Shown here one piece after another: positions 52,892 to 63,044 of a DNA stretch of 64,000 bases; positions within the stretch are counted from its first letter, which is position 1, and each line of letters begins with the position of its first letter. The notes below the pieces were generated by a model. That model worked only from the letters and a program-made list of their open reading frames with translations. It was not told where the DNA came from and did no database searches. The translations under genes were made by a program, and so were the position numbers. This stretch comes from Clostridia bacterium (GTDB lineage Bacteria; Bacillota; Clostridia; Lachnospirales; Anaerotignaceae): positions 1-64,000 of the forward strand of contig CAJTDC010000011.1 in NCBI GenBank assembly GCA_910575055.1, in the 5' to 3' direction.

Positions 52892-53326
52892 TCAACATTT
52901 TTCATTTTGTTTTTTGTCTAAATATCCCTGCAATATATGCACAGCTGCCATTTTATCAATTATACTCTTTCTTTTTTTACGGCTCATATCTGCTTCTAAA
53001 AGGCTTCTTTCTGCTGCTATAGTACTCATTCTTTCATCCCAAAGCACAATAGTAACATTAGGAAACGCTTGTTGTAATTGTTTTTGAAATATTTTTGTTT
53101 TTTGGCAGCGTTCTCCTTCTGTATTATCCATATTTTTAGGATACCCTAACACAATCGTATCAACTTCATATTCTTTTATCCACTGTGCAATGCGTGAAAT
53201 ACTTTTTTTATATTCTGTACTATGACTCCTTTTAATCACTTCTAATGCTTGAGCAGTCCAGCCAAAACCATCGCTTACTGCTACACCTATTGTTCTTTCT
53301 CCATAATCTAATCCAAGTATTCTCAT
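52892..53326 (-). CDS. ruvX: RuvX/YqgF, RNase H-fold nuclease
   Basis: 144 residues. [19 protein letters not shown] gives the first metal-binding Asp, [16 protein letters not shown] the middle motif and [22 protein letters not shown] the third. Bacterial YqgF acts in pre-16S rRNA 5' maturation and has been proposed as a Holliday junction resolvase. Overlaps ireB by 4 nt. Confidence 0.92.
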   Translation of the reverse strand: MRILGLDYGERTIGVAVSDGFGWTAQALEVIKRSHSTEYKKSISRIAQWIKEYEVDTIVLGYPKNMDNTEGERCQKTKIFQKQLQQAFPNVTIVLWDERMSTIAAERSLLEADMSRKKRKSIIDKMAAVHILQGYLDKKQNEKC

Positions 53327-53586
53327 AATCCATTCTTCTCTAAATAATTATTTACAACTTCTTCTAACAATTCATCTCTTTCTAATTTTCGAATTAAAGA
53401 ACGAGCATTTTTATGGCTTGTAATATAAGTAGGGTCACCAGAAAGAATATATCCAACTATCTGATTTACTGGATTATATCCTTTTTCTTTTAATGCTTCA
53501 CTAACTTTTAACAATATATTTCTTGCCTCATTTTGTTCTTCTTTTTCTACACTATCAAAAAATTGTGTTTCATTCAAATTTTCCAC
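53323..53586 (-). CDS. ireB: IreB family regulatory phosphoprotein
   Basis: 87 residues from GTG 53586 (SD AAGGAG). Family core [39 protein letters not shown]. In enterococci IreB is phosphorylated by the Ser/Thr kinase IreK and tunes cell-wall stress resistance. The order ireB-ruvX-DUF1292 is the usual Clostridia arrangement. The 260 bp upstream contain no supported gene. Confidence 0.93.
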   Translation of the reverse strand: MENLNETQFFDSVEKEEQNEARNILLKVSEALKEKGYNPVNQIVGYILSGDPTYITSHKNARSLIRKLERDELLEEVVNNYLEKNGL

Positions 53587-53846
53587 GTTTTCTCACACTC
53601 CTTATCATTTATCAAACATTAACAACACAATTTATTTTTTATACAACAACATAGTTGCTAATGTTATTCCACAGAAAGTACAAGCCTTTACCAAACAATA
53701 AAGCATTGTCAAACACTTTTAATTATGAGTAAATTTGTTTTACAAATTTATATACATTTGACCATTTTCATTCCGAACTACAAGCTCTCTTGTTTCATAA
53801 TAATATAAATTTACAAATTATGCAAATAAAATTTCTATAATAAAAC

Positions 53847-55148
53847 TTACAGTTTTGTTACAATCCCTTTTGCTATTTCTCCGTGTTTATTTTTTATAGT
53901 TGTTTTTAAAATTTTATTTGTTATATTTTGGTCACATACAGTATGTACCTTCATATAATTAGTAGTATGTCCTTCATATATATTTTGTTCTATTTGTTTT
54001 TCGTATAAAACACTCATATCTTTTCCTACAAACTGACATAAAAATAACTCTGCCATTTCTTCACTTAATGAAATCAATTTTTGACTTCTTTCACCTTTTA
54101 CATTATTTGAAATTTGATTTGGCATAACTGCTGCGGGTGTCCCTTTTTTAGGAGAATAAGGAAAAACATGAATTTTAGAAAAACCAATCTCTTTTGCAAA
54201 TTCATAACTCTCTAAAAAATCTTGTTCTGTTTCTCCTGGAAAGCCTACAATAATATCTGTTGTAATCGCTACAAAAGGCATATAACTTCTTAATATTTTC
54301 ACTGCTTGACGATATTTTTCTGTAGTATATTTTCTATTCATTGCTTGTAACGTTTTATCACAGCCACTTTGTAATGATAAATGAAAGTGGTCACAAACTT
54401 TATTCAATTTTGACAATCTTTCTACAAATTCATTTGTTACAACATTAGGTTCAATAGAACTAAGTCTTATCCTTTTTATATCTTCTACAGTGTGCACATT
54501 TTCAATCATTTCTATCAATGTAACATCTTTTAAATCTTTTCCATAAGATGCTACATGTATTCCTGTTAATATTACTTCTTGAAATCCATTTTGTGCTAAT
54601 CGGTTTACTTCTAACATTACATCTTGTGGTTTTCTACTTCTAATCGCTCCTCTTGCATAGGGTATAATACAATAAGAACAAAATTGACTGCAACCATCTT
54701 GTATTTTTAAATAAGCTCTTGTTCTATTTTCTAATTTTTGTATAGATAACGGTTCAAACTCTTTTTCTTTCATAATTTCAGAAACACAATTCTGAGGCTG
54801 TTTTTCTTTTTTATAGTTCTCTACCAGTTCTACAATTTGACTTCTATTTTTGGTTCCTACTATAATATTAACACCTTCTATTGCCATAATTTCCTCTGGA
54901 GCAGTTTGTGCATAACAGCCTGCTACAACTACAATACTATCTGAATTTTGTCTTTTTACTTTACGAATAAGCTGTCTTGACTTTTTATCTCCAAAATTAG
55001 TAACGGTACACGTATTAATAATATATACATCTGCTGGCTGTTCTATGTTTACTATATGATACCCTTTTTGTTGAAATAATTCTGCTATTGCTTCACTTTC
55101 ATACTGATTTACTTTACAGCCTAATGCGTGACTTGCTACTGTTTTCAT
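53847..55148 (-). CDS. mtaB: tRNA t6A37 methylthiotransferase MtaB
   Basis: 433 residues. N-terminal cluster domain SHALGCKVNQYESEAI with Cys residues in NTCTVTN and VVAGCYAQT; radical-SAM motif CSQFCSYCIIPYARG (CxxxCxxC); C-terminal TRAM domain. Converts t6A to ms2t6A at position 37 of tRNA(Lys). SD GAGGTGG. The Cof-type phosphatase gene lies 9 bp upstream in the same direction. Confidence 0.94.
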   Translation of the reverse strand: MKTVASHALGCKVNQYESEAIAELFQQKGYHIVNIEQPADVYIINTCTVTNFGDKKSRQLIRKVKRQNSDSIVVVAGCYAQTAPEEIMAIEGVNIIVGTKNRSQIVELVENYKKEKQPQNCVSEIMKEKEFEPLSIQKLENRTRAYLKIQDGCSQFCSYCIIPYARGAIRSRKPQDVMLEVNRLAQNGFQEVILTGIHVASYGKDLKDVTLIEMIENVHTVEDIKRIRLSSIEPNVVTNEFVERLSKLNKVCDHFHLSLQSGCDKTLQAMNRKYTTEKYRQAVKILRSYMPFVAITTDIIVGFPGETEQDFLESYEFAKEIGFSKIHVFPYSPKKGTPAAVMPNQISNNVKGERSQKLISLSEEMAELFLCQFVGKDMSVLYEKQIEQNIYEGHTTNYMKVHTVCDQNITNKILKTTIKNKHGEIAKGIVTKL

Positions 55149-55157
55149 TTTTCCACC

Positions 55158-55946
55158 TCAAATATTGACAAACTTTTTAATTTGTGCTACAACTGCTCCC
55201 TTATTATTATCTCCTGCAACATAATTGGCACATTTTTTAACACCTTCTTCGGAATGTTGCATAGCAAAGCTATATTTTGCACATTGCAGCATTTCTATGT
55301 CATTGTAATTATCTCCAAAAGTCATTGTTTCTTCTGGCGTAATATTCCATCTTTTTTGCAATAATTCAATGGCATTTCCTTTTGATACCCCTTTATTTAC
55401 AATATCTACACAATCAAAACCAGAAACTGCAATTTCCACTTTCCCCTTTAATATTTTCTCTAATATAGGAAAACTATATCCACTTGCTCCTTTTGGGTCT
55501 ACTAGAGAAATTTTAATAATTTCTTCTTTAATTTCATCAAAACAATTTATCATTTTTACTTTATAATGAAATTTAGGAGAAGCTAATGTTTCATAGCATT
55601 GTATGTTAGGTGTATAACAGCAATGTTTCCCACAATACAATATTCCTACATTATCTAGTTTTCTAATTTCAGTCGTTATAAAATCAATCAATTCTCTTGT
55701 CATAACACTAGCATATATTTCTTCTCCATTATGTACTACGTATGCTCCATTTTCTGCCAGTATCGTGACATCTTTTAAATGTCCTTCAAACGATTTTTCT
55801 AAACTAGGACGCTGCCTTCCACTTGCTGCTACAAAATGTATCCCCTCTTTTTTCATTTTAGGCAATAATTCATATATTTCTCTATCAATTTCTTTATTAT
55901 CTTTTAAAAGTGTACCATCCATATCTGTTGCAATTAATTTAATCAT
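55158..55946 (-). CDS. Cof-type HAD phosphatase
   Basis: 262 residues. Motif I IATDMDGTLLKDN, motif II VAASGRQRPSL, Lys in VSKGNAIELL, and motif IV TFGDNYNDIEML. The C2B cap sits between motifs II and III. Members dephosphorylate sugar phosphates, flavins or nucleotides; substrate unknown. Followed by mtaB. Confidence 0.9.
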   Translation of the reverse strand: MIKLIATDMDGTLLKDNKEIDREIYELLPKMKKEGIHFVAASGRQRPSLEKSFEGHLKDVTILAENGAYVVHNGEEIYASVMTRELIDFITTEIRKLDNVGILYCGKHCCYTPNIQCYETLASPKFHYKVKMINCFDEIKEEIIKISLVDPKGASGYSFPILEKILKGKVEIAVSGFDCVDIVNKGVSKGNAIELLQKRWNITPEETMTFGDNYNDIEMLQCAKYSFAMQHSEEGVKKCANYVAGDNNKGAVVAQIKKFVNI

Positions 55947-55970
55947 ATCAAAAAATCCTTCTCCTTTTTA

Positions 55971-56525
55971 TTATATTTTTAAAAACAAAGGCAATACTTT
56001 TAAAGCAATTTTTACATCTTTCCCTGAAATCCACACTATATATTGTCTTAATTTATCCCATTTTCTTTTCCTTGTTAAAGGTAAACTACAAATTTCTTCT
56101 ATCTCTCCCAATTTTACAATTACTTCTTCTTTTTCTATAGAAGAAATTTCTTCCATCATACCAATACTTAAACGAACTGCTGTAAAATCCATTTCTGTTA
56201 TAATTGTATCTTTTGCTCTCTCTTGCTCTAAATACAAATCAAATAAGCCATCATTGCTATAATTATTTTGTTGAAATAGCTTCATTCTTTCTATCAACAA
56301 TGAAATATTTTTACGACAAGTTTCTACTTGCTGCTCTATTGTTTGATAAGCACTTAAAACTTCAATCCCCTCTGCAAAACCATTAATTTTATCAATATAA
56401 TGACTAATCAACATTAAAAAAAGGGCTTCCATTGTTTCTTTATCATTATAAAATTGTGTCCAAACAATTTCATATTGTGCAAAATCATCTTCTATCATTT
56501 GTTGCATTTCTTTCTCCTCTGTCAT
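55971..56525 (-). CDS. Helical protein of unknown function
   Basis: 184 residues from ATG 56525 (SD GAAAGGGGCG). Acidic, almost entirely helical, no membrane segment except a hydrophobic C-terminus (VKIALKVLPLFLKI). No motif recognised. Together with the downstream phosphatase and mtaB it forms a minus-strand run with 24-bp spacing. Confidence 0.7.
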   Translation of the reverse strand: MTEEKEMQQMIEDDFAQYEIVWTQFYNDKETMEALFLMLISHYIDKINGFAEGIEVLSAYQTIEQQVETCRKNISLLIERMKLFQQNNYSNDGLFDLYLEQERAKDTIITEMDFTAVRLSIGMMEEISSIEKEEVIVKLGEIEEICSLPLTRKRKWDKLRQYIVWISGKDVKIALKVLPLFLKI

Positions 56526-56616
56526 AAAAATCGCCCCTTTCAATATTACCTATCATATCAAATGCCTTTTATGATGTCAATTTTAAGATTATTTTAATAT
56601 ATTATGATATCCAAAC

Positions 56617-56648
56617 ATAAAAGCTCTGGAAAAACCAGAGCTTTTATT
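56617..56648. terminator. Terminator of malQ
   Basis: AAAAGCTCTGG (56619-56629) / CCAGAGCTTTT (56635-56645) with a 5-nt loop and T-rich flanks on both strands; it follows malQ in the minus direction. Confidence 0.85.
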
Positions 56649-56664
56649 ATTACTTACTTCAATA

Positions 56665-58365
56665 TTATCTTCTTCTTTTTGGTCTTTTTACACTTTTTTC
56701 TTTTTTATTTACAGCAACAACTTCCTCTTCTATTTCTTCTGAAACATCTTTTTGTTCTACTGTTTCCTTTATTTCAGGTATTCTATTAAACAATTCAGAA
56801 AGATAACGTAATCCATTTGCATCATCTTCATTTAATTGAGATAACTCAAAACGGAACTGCCAATTACTATTTGATGTACTTGGTATATTCATACGATGGC
56901 TACCATCTAAACGCAGCATATCTTGTATTGGAAAAATAGCAAATACTGCTGATGAACTCATAGCAAGACGTATCATATCCCACGCAATATCATCACCACT
57001 AATATTCATATAACGACGTACATAGTCTTTTTCGTGTTCTGTACCATTTGTATACCAGCCTATTGTTGTATCATTATCATGAGTACCTGTATATACTACT
57101 GTATTTGGCTCATAATTATGAGGCAAATAATCATTTTTACTATCATCGTTAAAAGCAAAATGAAGTATCCTCATACCTGGAAATCCTAGTTTTTTTCTTA
57201 ATTCTCTTACATCATCTGTAATAATACCTAAGTCTTCTGCAATAATAGGTAAATTTCCTAATTCTTTTTCAACTGCTTTAAATAATTTTTCTGCTGGGCC
57301 TTTTCTCCATTCCCCTTTTGTAGCATCTCTATCCCCAAAAGGTACTGCCCAATAACTTTCAAATCCTCTAAAATGGTCAATACGAAGAATATCTACCATA
57401 TTTAATGTACAACGTATTCTATCAATCCACCATTTATAACCTGTCTTTTCATGTTCTTCCCAACGATAAAGAGGATTTCCCCAAAGCTGTCCTGTTTCAC
57501 TAAAATAGTCTGGTGGAACACCTGCTACTACTGTAGGAAAACCTTTTTCATCTATATAATAATTTTTAGGATTTGCCCACGTATCTGCACTATCATAAGC
57601 TACAAATATAGGCACATCTCCTATAATTTTTATATTTTTTTCATTTGCATATTGTTTTAATGCTTCCCACTGACTGAAAAATTCGAACTGTAAAAATTTA
57701 TATCTATCTATTGCTGTTGTTAATTTTCTTTTCCACTTTTCTAATGCACCATATTCTCTATTTACTAATTCTTCAGGCCATGTACTCCATACTGCACCAA
57801 AATAATAATCCTTTTGTAAATTTTTTGATAATTTTTTCGCAGTCTTTTCTTCAAAAGCAAAAAATTCATTTGAAAAACCTGCTTCTTGTCTTTCTGCAAT
57901 AAAATAGTCTTTCAAAGAAGCAAATAAAGCATAATCTTCTAGCCAAAAACTATTTTTTTCACAAAATTTCTGAAATGCAACTTGGTCAGCTGTAAATGCC
58001 TTTTTTTGAAAACGACGATGTGCTTTCTCAAATAAACCTCTTTTAAAAGGAATAGCATTACCATAATCTGTTTTTTTACAGGAAAAAATTGGTGCTAATT
58101 CCACATCTCTTTCTTCTAAATATCCCTTTTGACATAATACCTCCGGACTAATAAATAATGTATTTCCAGCAAATGTAGAAAAGCTTTGATAAGGAGAATC
58201 TCCAAAACTTGTTGGACCTAAAGGCAATATTTGCCAAAGATGTTGCCCAGATTTTTCTAAAAAATCTACAAATTTATAAGCATTTGGCCCAAAATCTCCT
58301 ATACCAAATTTACTAGGCAAACTGGAAGGATGAAGTAAAATACCACTGCTTCGTTGAAAATTCAT
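56665..58365 (-). CDS. malQ: 4-alpha-glucanotransferase (amylomaltase)
   Basis: 566 residues, GH77. RSSGILLHPSSLPSKFGIGDFG opener, GDVPIFVAYDSAD, ILRIDHFRGFESYW (nucleophile Asp), IIAEDLGIIT (acid/base Glu) and YTGTHDNDTTIGW. Transfers alpha-1,4-glucans in maltodextrin or glycogen metabolism. The last 40 residues are an unusual tail, acidic then ending KKEKSVKRPKRRR, beyond the GH77 domain. Monocistronic. Confidence 0.94.
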   Translation of the reverse strand: MNFQRSSGILLHPSSLPSKFGIGDFGPNAYKFVDFLEKSGQHLWQILPLGPTSFGDSPYQSFSTFAGNTLFISPEVLCQKGYLEERDVELAPIFSCKKTDYGNAIPFKRGLFEKAHRRFQKKAFTADQVAFQKFCEKNSFWLEDYALFASLKDYFIAERQEAGFSNEFFAFEEKTAKKLSKNLQKDYYFGAVWSTWPEELVNREYGALEKWKRKLTTAIDRYKFLQFEFFSQWEALKQYANEKNIKIIGDVPIFVAYDSADTWANPKNYYIDEKGFPTVVAGVPPDYFSETGQLWGNPLYRWEEHEKTGYKWWIDRIRCTLNMVDILRIDHFRGFESYWAVPFGDRDATKGEWRKGPAEKLFKAVEKELGNLPIIAEDLGIITDDVRELRKKLGFPGMRILHFAFNDDSKNDYLPHNYEPNTVVYTGTHDNDTTIGWYTNGTEHEKDYVRRYMNISGDDIAWDMIRLAMSSSAVFAIFPIQDMLRLDGSHRMNIPSTSNSNWQFRFELSQLNEDDANGLRYLSELFNRIPEIKETVEQKDVSEEIEEEVVAVNKKEKSVKRPKRRR

Positions 58366-58590
58366 AATACCACCCTTTTTCTTTTGGATTTGTTTGACAA
58401 TTTATAATTCTATTATAACGAAAAATTTACCATTTTACTACCCCTTTATTTGACAAAATAAAAATCATTTGGTTGTTTTTTGTCATAATGGCAAATTTAT
58501 TGTCGTATGAAAAAACTTTTCGTGTAAAAAATAAACTTGAACTTAATTTCATTTATTTTTTCTCAGTTACTATTAAAGGAGGATTTTAAT

Positions 58591-58980
58591 ATGAAAAGGT
58601 TTTCTATATTAACAATTAGCACTATAGCTATATTGATGTTTGGTATTACTGCCTGTGGTGAAAAAGTTTCTAATAACTTAGGCGGTGCAACAAGAGGAAA
58701 CGGTGCATATGACTACAATTATGATTACAGTGGCACAGATACTAATGGAAATAATATGCTTAATCGTTTTGGTTTTACTAACTCAGGTGGTGCTGGTTAT
58801 TGGGATTATTATGGTATTACAAACGGCAGTGCTAACGACAGTATGAGAAATGATTTAGTAAACAATTACAACACTTCTACTACCACCAATCGTACCATAC
58901 CATATAATACTGCTAACACTATGATAGGCACAACAAACACTGCAAATACTATGTTAGACAGTGCTACAGTAACAAATTAA
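58591..58980 (+). CDS. Small Asn/Thr/Gly-rich lipoprotein
   Basis: 129 residues from ATG 58591 (SD AAAGGAGG). Lipoprotein signal with lipobox ITAC (Cys near 22). The mature part is low in complexity: GNGAYDYNYDYSGTD, then NTSTTTNRT and repeated (N)TANTM units (NTANTMIG, NTANTMLD). No known domain; resembles spore- or surface-associated low-complexity lipoproteins, which is only a guess. Confidence 0.72.
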   Translation: MKRFSILTISTIAILMFGITACGEKVSNNLGGATRGNGAYDYNYDYSGTDTNGNNMLNRFGFTNSGGAGYWDYYGITNGSANDSMRNDLVNNYNTSTTTNRTIPYNTANTMIGTTNTANTMLDSATVTN

Positions 58981-58984
58981 AGTG

Positions 58985-59028
58985 AAAGCATTATGAAATA
59001 GCGAAAACTATTTTATAATGCTTTTTCC
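58985..59028. terminator. Terminator after the lipoprotein gene
   Basis: AAAGCATTAT-g-AAATAG pairs with CTATTT-t-ATAATGCTTT and continues in T; it overlaps the last codons of the convergent ogt gene. Confidence 0.8.
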
Positions 59029-59477
59029 AATTTTAAAAGGAATTCTTTTTTCTTTAATCCACCATTATATCCTGTTAATTTCCCATTTGCTCCTATTACT
59101 CTATGACAAGGCACAACAATGGCAACAGGATTATTATGATTTGCATTACCTACTGCTCTTACAGCTTTATCACAACCAATTTCTTTTGCAATTTGTCCAT
59201 AAGTTTTTGTTTTTCCATAAGGAATATTTTGTAATGCTTCCCATACCTTTATCTGAAATGTTGTTCCTTCCAGCAATAAAGGCAATAAAAAATTTTGTCT
59301 TTTTCCTTCAAAATACTCTAAAAGTTGTATTTCTGTCAATTCTAAAAGTGGTGTTTTTTGTATTCTAATTTGTAAAAATTCCTGCTTTACTCCATAACAA
59401 ATATGACTTATCTTTTTCAATTTTTCAATCAATGTTATAATACCTAATGGTGTGTTTATTTCATAGCGATACTCCAT
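59013..59477 (-). CDS. ogt: Methylated-DNA-protein cysteine methyltransferase
   Basis: 154 residues. Active site VVPCHRVIGANGKLTGYNGGL with the acceptor Cys, preceded by IPYGKTKTYGQIAKEIG and AVRAVGNANHNNP. Repairs O6-methylguanine in DNA by irreversible transfer of the methyl group. SD AGAGGAA. Single-gene unit on the minus strand. Confidence 0.94.
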   Translation of the reverse strand: MEYRYEINTPLGIITLIEKLKKISHICYGVKQEFLQIRIQKTPLLELTEIQLLEYFEGKRQNFLLPLLLEGTTFQIKVWEALQNIPYGKTKTYGQIAKEIGCDKAVRAVGNANHNNPVAIVVPCHRVIGANGKLTGYNGGLKKKEFLLKLEKAL

Positions 59478-59584
59478 TATTATATTCCTCTTTCTTTATT
59501 ATATTAAATTATTAATAGCACACTAACATTAGTATATGATAAAATAATTTAAAAAACAACATCATATAAAAGGAGGAAATCAAA

Positions 59585-60265
59585 ATGATTGGAACAATTA
59601 CAAATTGTTGCACTATATTAGCTGGAAGTGTTATTGGTGCTACATTACACAAAGGAATTAAAGAACAATATCAAGAAACTATGATGAATGGACTAGGCTT
59701 AGCTGCATTAGCACTAGGTATCAATAATTTTGCAAAAGCTATACCTAATAGTCAATATCCTGTTTTATTTATATTTAGTATGGCATTTGGTGGATTAATT
59801 GGTTCTATAATCGATTTGGATGGAAAATTTCAAAGTTTAGCAAAAAAAGTATCTAAAGGAAATTTAGCACAAGGGCTTACTACAGCAGTACTTTTATTTT
59901 GTATAGGTACTATGTCTATATTAGGGCCTATCGAAAGTGCTTTAAATGGAAATAACACCCTTTTATTTACAAACGCTATGTTAGATGGCGTAACATCTAT
60001 GATATTAGCTTCTAATTTTGGCATTGGTATTGCACTTTCTGCTGTGATACTTTTTTTATGGCAAGGTAGTATTTATTTTCTAGCACAATTTATAGGTGGA
60101 TTTATGACAGAAAACTTAATGACAGAAATTTCTATTATAGGTGGTATTTTAATTATGAGTTCTGCACTTGGAATATTAAAAATAAAGTCTATTAAAACAT
60201 TAAATTTACTTCCTGCACTTATTGTACCAGCATTTTATATAGCAATTACCTCTTTATTGTTTTAA
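59585..60265 (+). CDS. DUF554 family membrane protein
   Basis: 226 residues with about six to seven membrane helices. Family features: MIGTITNCCTILAGSVIGA at the N-terminus, GLGLAALALGINNF, DGVTSMILASNFGIGI and GGILIMSSALGILKIK. Putative transporter of unknown substrate. SD AAAGGAGG precedes ATG 59585. Confidence 0.88.
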   Translation: MIGTITNCCTILAGSVIGATLHKGIKEQYQETMMNGLGLAALALGINNFAKAIPNSQYPVLFIFSMAFGGLIGSIIDLDGKFQSLAKKVSKGNLAQGLTTAVLLFCIGTMSILGPIESALNGNNTLLFTNAMLDGVTSMILASNFGIGIALSAVILFLWQGSIYFLAQFIGGFMTENLMTEISIIGGILIMSSALGILKIKSIKTLNLLPALIVPAFYIAITSLLF

Positions 60266-60418
60266 TTTGTCAAATATTCCTTTTTTATTAATGTGTATTT
60301 TTTTATGCAATGCTGTTTCTCTATTGCAGTATATCGTTCTTTCTTGTATAATTTATATAGAAAAGCAATATCACAACAAGTCACTATTTATTGTTAAAGT
60401 AGTAAGGAGAGAAGCACT

Positions 60419-60868
60419 ATGACAGCAAAAACGCACGGTTATATTACAAAAGAAATTGAATTAGAACAAATTTATCAATTTATATTAAAATGGTTTGACC
60501 CCGCTGCTAAAGTTAATCGTTACGAAAACAAAAACGGCGAAAACAATGAAATGGCTGTTTATTTTACATATAAAGGAGAAGAACGCCGTTTATTTGCTAT
60601 CGTTTACAAAAGCACAAAATTTTCTAAAACAGGACAAAAAGAAAGACAGATATTTTTAGACTTAGGCTATTGGGGCTCTAGTGTAGAAATTATGAAGTCT
60701 ATTATCTCTAATTTTTCTGGTTATTTAGATGAAAATGACTGTGACGACGAAGACCCTTATTTTATTGCAGAACATCCAGAAGGCATTATGCCAAATATTA
60801 TTAAAATTACACGTTCTGAATTAAACAAAAGAATGGGCGGTACTGTAGTTATTATTGATGAAGAATAA
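60419..60868 (+). CDS. Soluble protein of unknown function
   Basis: 149 residues, no signal peptide or membrane segment. Mixed alpha/beta (FDPAAKVNRYENKNGENNEM, FLDLGYWGSSVEIMKSIISN) with an acidic patch DENDCDDEDPYF and a C-terminal beta strand GGTVVIIDEE. Family not recognised. SD AAGGAGAG; own terminator. Confidence 0.72.
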   Translation: MTAKTHGYITKEIELEQIYQFILKWFDPAAKVNRYENKNGENNEMAVYFTYKGEERRLFAIVYKSTKFSKTGQKERQIFLDLGYWGSSVEIMKSIISNFSGYLDENDCDDEDPYFIAEHPEGIMPNIIKITRSELNKRMGGTVVIIDEE

Positions 60869-60920
60869 TAAAAAGCCCTTAGCATTATAGTTATGCTAAG
60901 GGCTTTTTATTTTTTTTATT
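60869..60920. terminator. Terminator between convergent genes
   Basis: AAAAAGCCCTTAGCAT (60870-60885) / ATGCTAAGGGCTTTTT (60893-60908) with long A and T arms; serves both strands. Confidence 0.92.
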
Positions 60921-61362
60921 TCTTTTCTTGCATTTCTTTCACTTTTAAGCTCATTTTCTCCCCAAATGTTTTCTTTTTCTTATTTGCTAAATTTGTTCCT
61001 TTTACTTTTACAATGTATATTCCTGCTAATTCTACTTTTACATTTTTCTTTACAGGTATAATTTCATAAACAGATTTATCACACATTAAATTAACAATCT
61101 GTGGCCCTACTTTTGCTTTTACTAAAGGCATTTTTCTTATTCTTGCCATTTTAGGCATCTGTTCATATACAGCCTTTGTCATATTTGTAGGAGATGGTTT
61201 TTCTATTTTTTTGTCTATTACAAAAATTTGTGTTAAAACTTTATTCTGTTCAATAAAATCTTGTGCTTGTATCATTTTCCCCATATTTTTACGATTGAAA
61301 TAATATAATATTCCAAGTGCAATGATAACAATAACAAGTACTATAATTAATATGTCTAGCAC
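60916..61362 (-). CDS. Membrane-anchored basic protein of unknown function
   Basis: 148 residues from GTG 61362 (SD GGAGGAAAG). One N-terminal membrane helix (about 3-22, LIIVLVIVIIALGILYYF) and a cytoplasmic, lysine-rich domain of about 120 residues with beta-like segments (VLTQIFVIDKKI, IYIVKVKG) and a KKKKTFGEKM tail. No family recognised. Confidence 0.72.
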   Translation of the reverse strand: MLDILIIVLVIVIIALGILYYFNRKNMGKMIQAQDFIEQNKVLTQIFVIDKKIEKPSPTNMTKAVYEQMPKMARIRKMPLVKAKVGPQIVNLMCDKSVYEIIPVKKNVKVELAGIYIVKVKGTNLANKKKKTFGEKMSLKVKEMQEKK

Positions 61363-61557
61363 AATCTTTCCTCCTCATTTATATTATTTTTGAACATCAT
61401 AGCAGTTGTTTCTATTTTAGCATTATTTTTTGTTTTAGGAAATAGAAAAATAAATTTTTTATACTAATTTTAAAAATGTTATTAAAATAAAGAGGAAAAA
61501 ATGCAAAAAATACGTTATAATAATAAAATATAATTATTAAATTACAGAGGTGACAAA

Positions 61558-63024
61558 ATGACATTTATAGATTTTTTACCATTTTTATCAACAGGTATCT
61601 TTATATTGAATGTTGTTTTTGCAGGTCTTGTTGTATTTTTTGAGCGACGAAAACCTGCCAGTAGTTGGGCATGGCTTCTTGTATTATTTTTTATTCCTTT
61701 TTTTGGATTTATTATATATATGGTATTTGGAAGAAACAGTAAAAGAGAAAAGATGTTTATACAAAAAGAAAAATATGATACAGAAGTATATTATCGTTAT
61801 TTACTATTTAATGATACTTCACTTGATACCTTTCGTTCTCAAAAAAAATTACTTGAGAATAAAGAAAACTTTATTGTAAGTCAAAATTTAGACGATTTAA
61901 TTTGTCTTCACCTTAATACAGGAAATTGGGTGACAACAAACAATACTTTAAAACATTTTATAGATGGAAACAGTAAATTTAATGCCCTTATAGAAGACAT
62001 TCGTCAAGCTAAAAAATTTATACATTTGGAATACTACATCATAAGAGGAGATGACTTAGGTAAAAAAATAGTACATGAACTTGCATTAAAAGCCAAAGAA
62101 GGGGTAGAAGTTCGTTTACTTTATGATGGTATGGGTTGTGCTAGCCTTCCTCGCAATTTTTTTGATGAGTTAAAACAAAATGGTGGATATGCTGTTGCTT
62201 TTTTACCTCGTTTTATCATTCGTTTAAATTATCGTGACCATAGAAAACTTTGTATTATAGATGGTGAAATTGGTTATATTGGCGGCTTTAACATTGGTAA
62301 TGAATATTTGGGTATTGTAAAGAGATATGGTGCGTGGAGAGATACCCACTTAAGAATACAAGGCGATGCCATAGACCAATTACAAATAAGATTTATTATG
62401 GACTGGAATTTTACTACTACTCACGCTCCTATATCATTAAAAAAATCTTATTTCCCTAACAGAGAACAAATAGATGGTATTAAAATGCAAATTATATCCA
62501 GCGGCCCTGACACTGTTTGGAAAAATATATGGAATGGCTATTTTAAAATGATGAATGAGGCAGAAAAACACATTTATATTGAAACACCTTACTTCGTTCC
62601 AGATGATGGTATATTAGAAGCCCTTCGTGTAGCAGCTCTTTCTGGTATTGATGTTCGTATTATTATTCCTGGAAATCCTGACCACTTTTTTGTTTATTGG
62701 GCAAGTATGTCCTATTTAGGAGAACTTTTAGAAGCAGGTGTTCGTTGCTATCAATATGAAAAAGGATTTATTCATACAAAAGCAGTATTTATTGATGGCG
62801 AAATTTGTTCTATTGGTACGGCAAATATGGATATACGCAGTTTTGACTTAAATTTTGAAGTGAATGCTTTTTTATATGACAAAGAAACAACTACATTACT
62901 AGAACAGGACTTTCTAAATGATTTAGAAAATTGTGTCGAAATTACAAAAGAGTGGTATATCAAGCGAAAATGGTGGTTCCGTGTAAAAGAGTCTGTTTCT
63001 CGTTTGATTTCCCCTATGCTATAA
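61558..63024 (+). CDS. cls: Cardiolipin synthase
   Basis: 488 residues. Two N-terminal membrane helices (about 8-28 and 36-58, SSWAWLLVLFFIPFFGFIIY), then two HKD motifs: DHRKLCIIDGEIGYIGGFNIG (near 224) and IHTKAVFIDGEICSIGTANMD (near 405). Makes cardiolipin from phosphatidylglycerol at the membrane. SD AGAGGTGA. The thioesterase gene begins 20 bp downstream. Confidence 0.95.
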   Translation: MTFIDFLPFLSTGIFILNVVFAGLVVFFERRKPASSWAWLLVLFFIPFFGFIIYMVFGRNSKREKMFIQKEKYDTEVYYRYLLFNDTSLDTFRSQKKLLENKENFIVSQNLDDLICLHLNTGNWVTTNNTLKHFIDGNSKFNALIEDIRQAKKFIHLEYYIIRGDDLGKKIVHELALKAKEGVEVRLLYDGMGCASLPRNFFDELKQNGGYAVAFLPRFIIRLNYRDHRKLCIIDGEIGYIGGFNIGNEYLGIVKRYGAWRDTHLRIQGDAIDQLQIRFIMDWNFTTTHAPISLKKSYFPNREQIDGIKMQIISSGPDTVWKNIWNGYFKMMNEAEKHIYIETPYFVPDDGILEALRVAALSGIDVRIIIPGNPDHFFVYWASMSYLGELLEAGVRCYQYEKGFIHTKAVFIDGEICSIGTANMDIRSFDLNFEVNAFLYDKETTTLLEQDFLNDLENCVEITKEWYIKRKWWFRVKESVSRLISPML

Positions 63025-63044
63025 TACTTTAAAGGAGCAAAATT

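Noticed and set aside
53632-53706. 24-codon hydrophobic minus-strand ORF upstream of ireB
   Set aside because: No SD, very short, and no resemblance to known small toxins.
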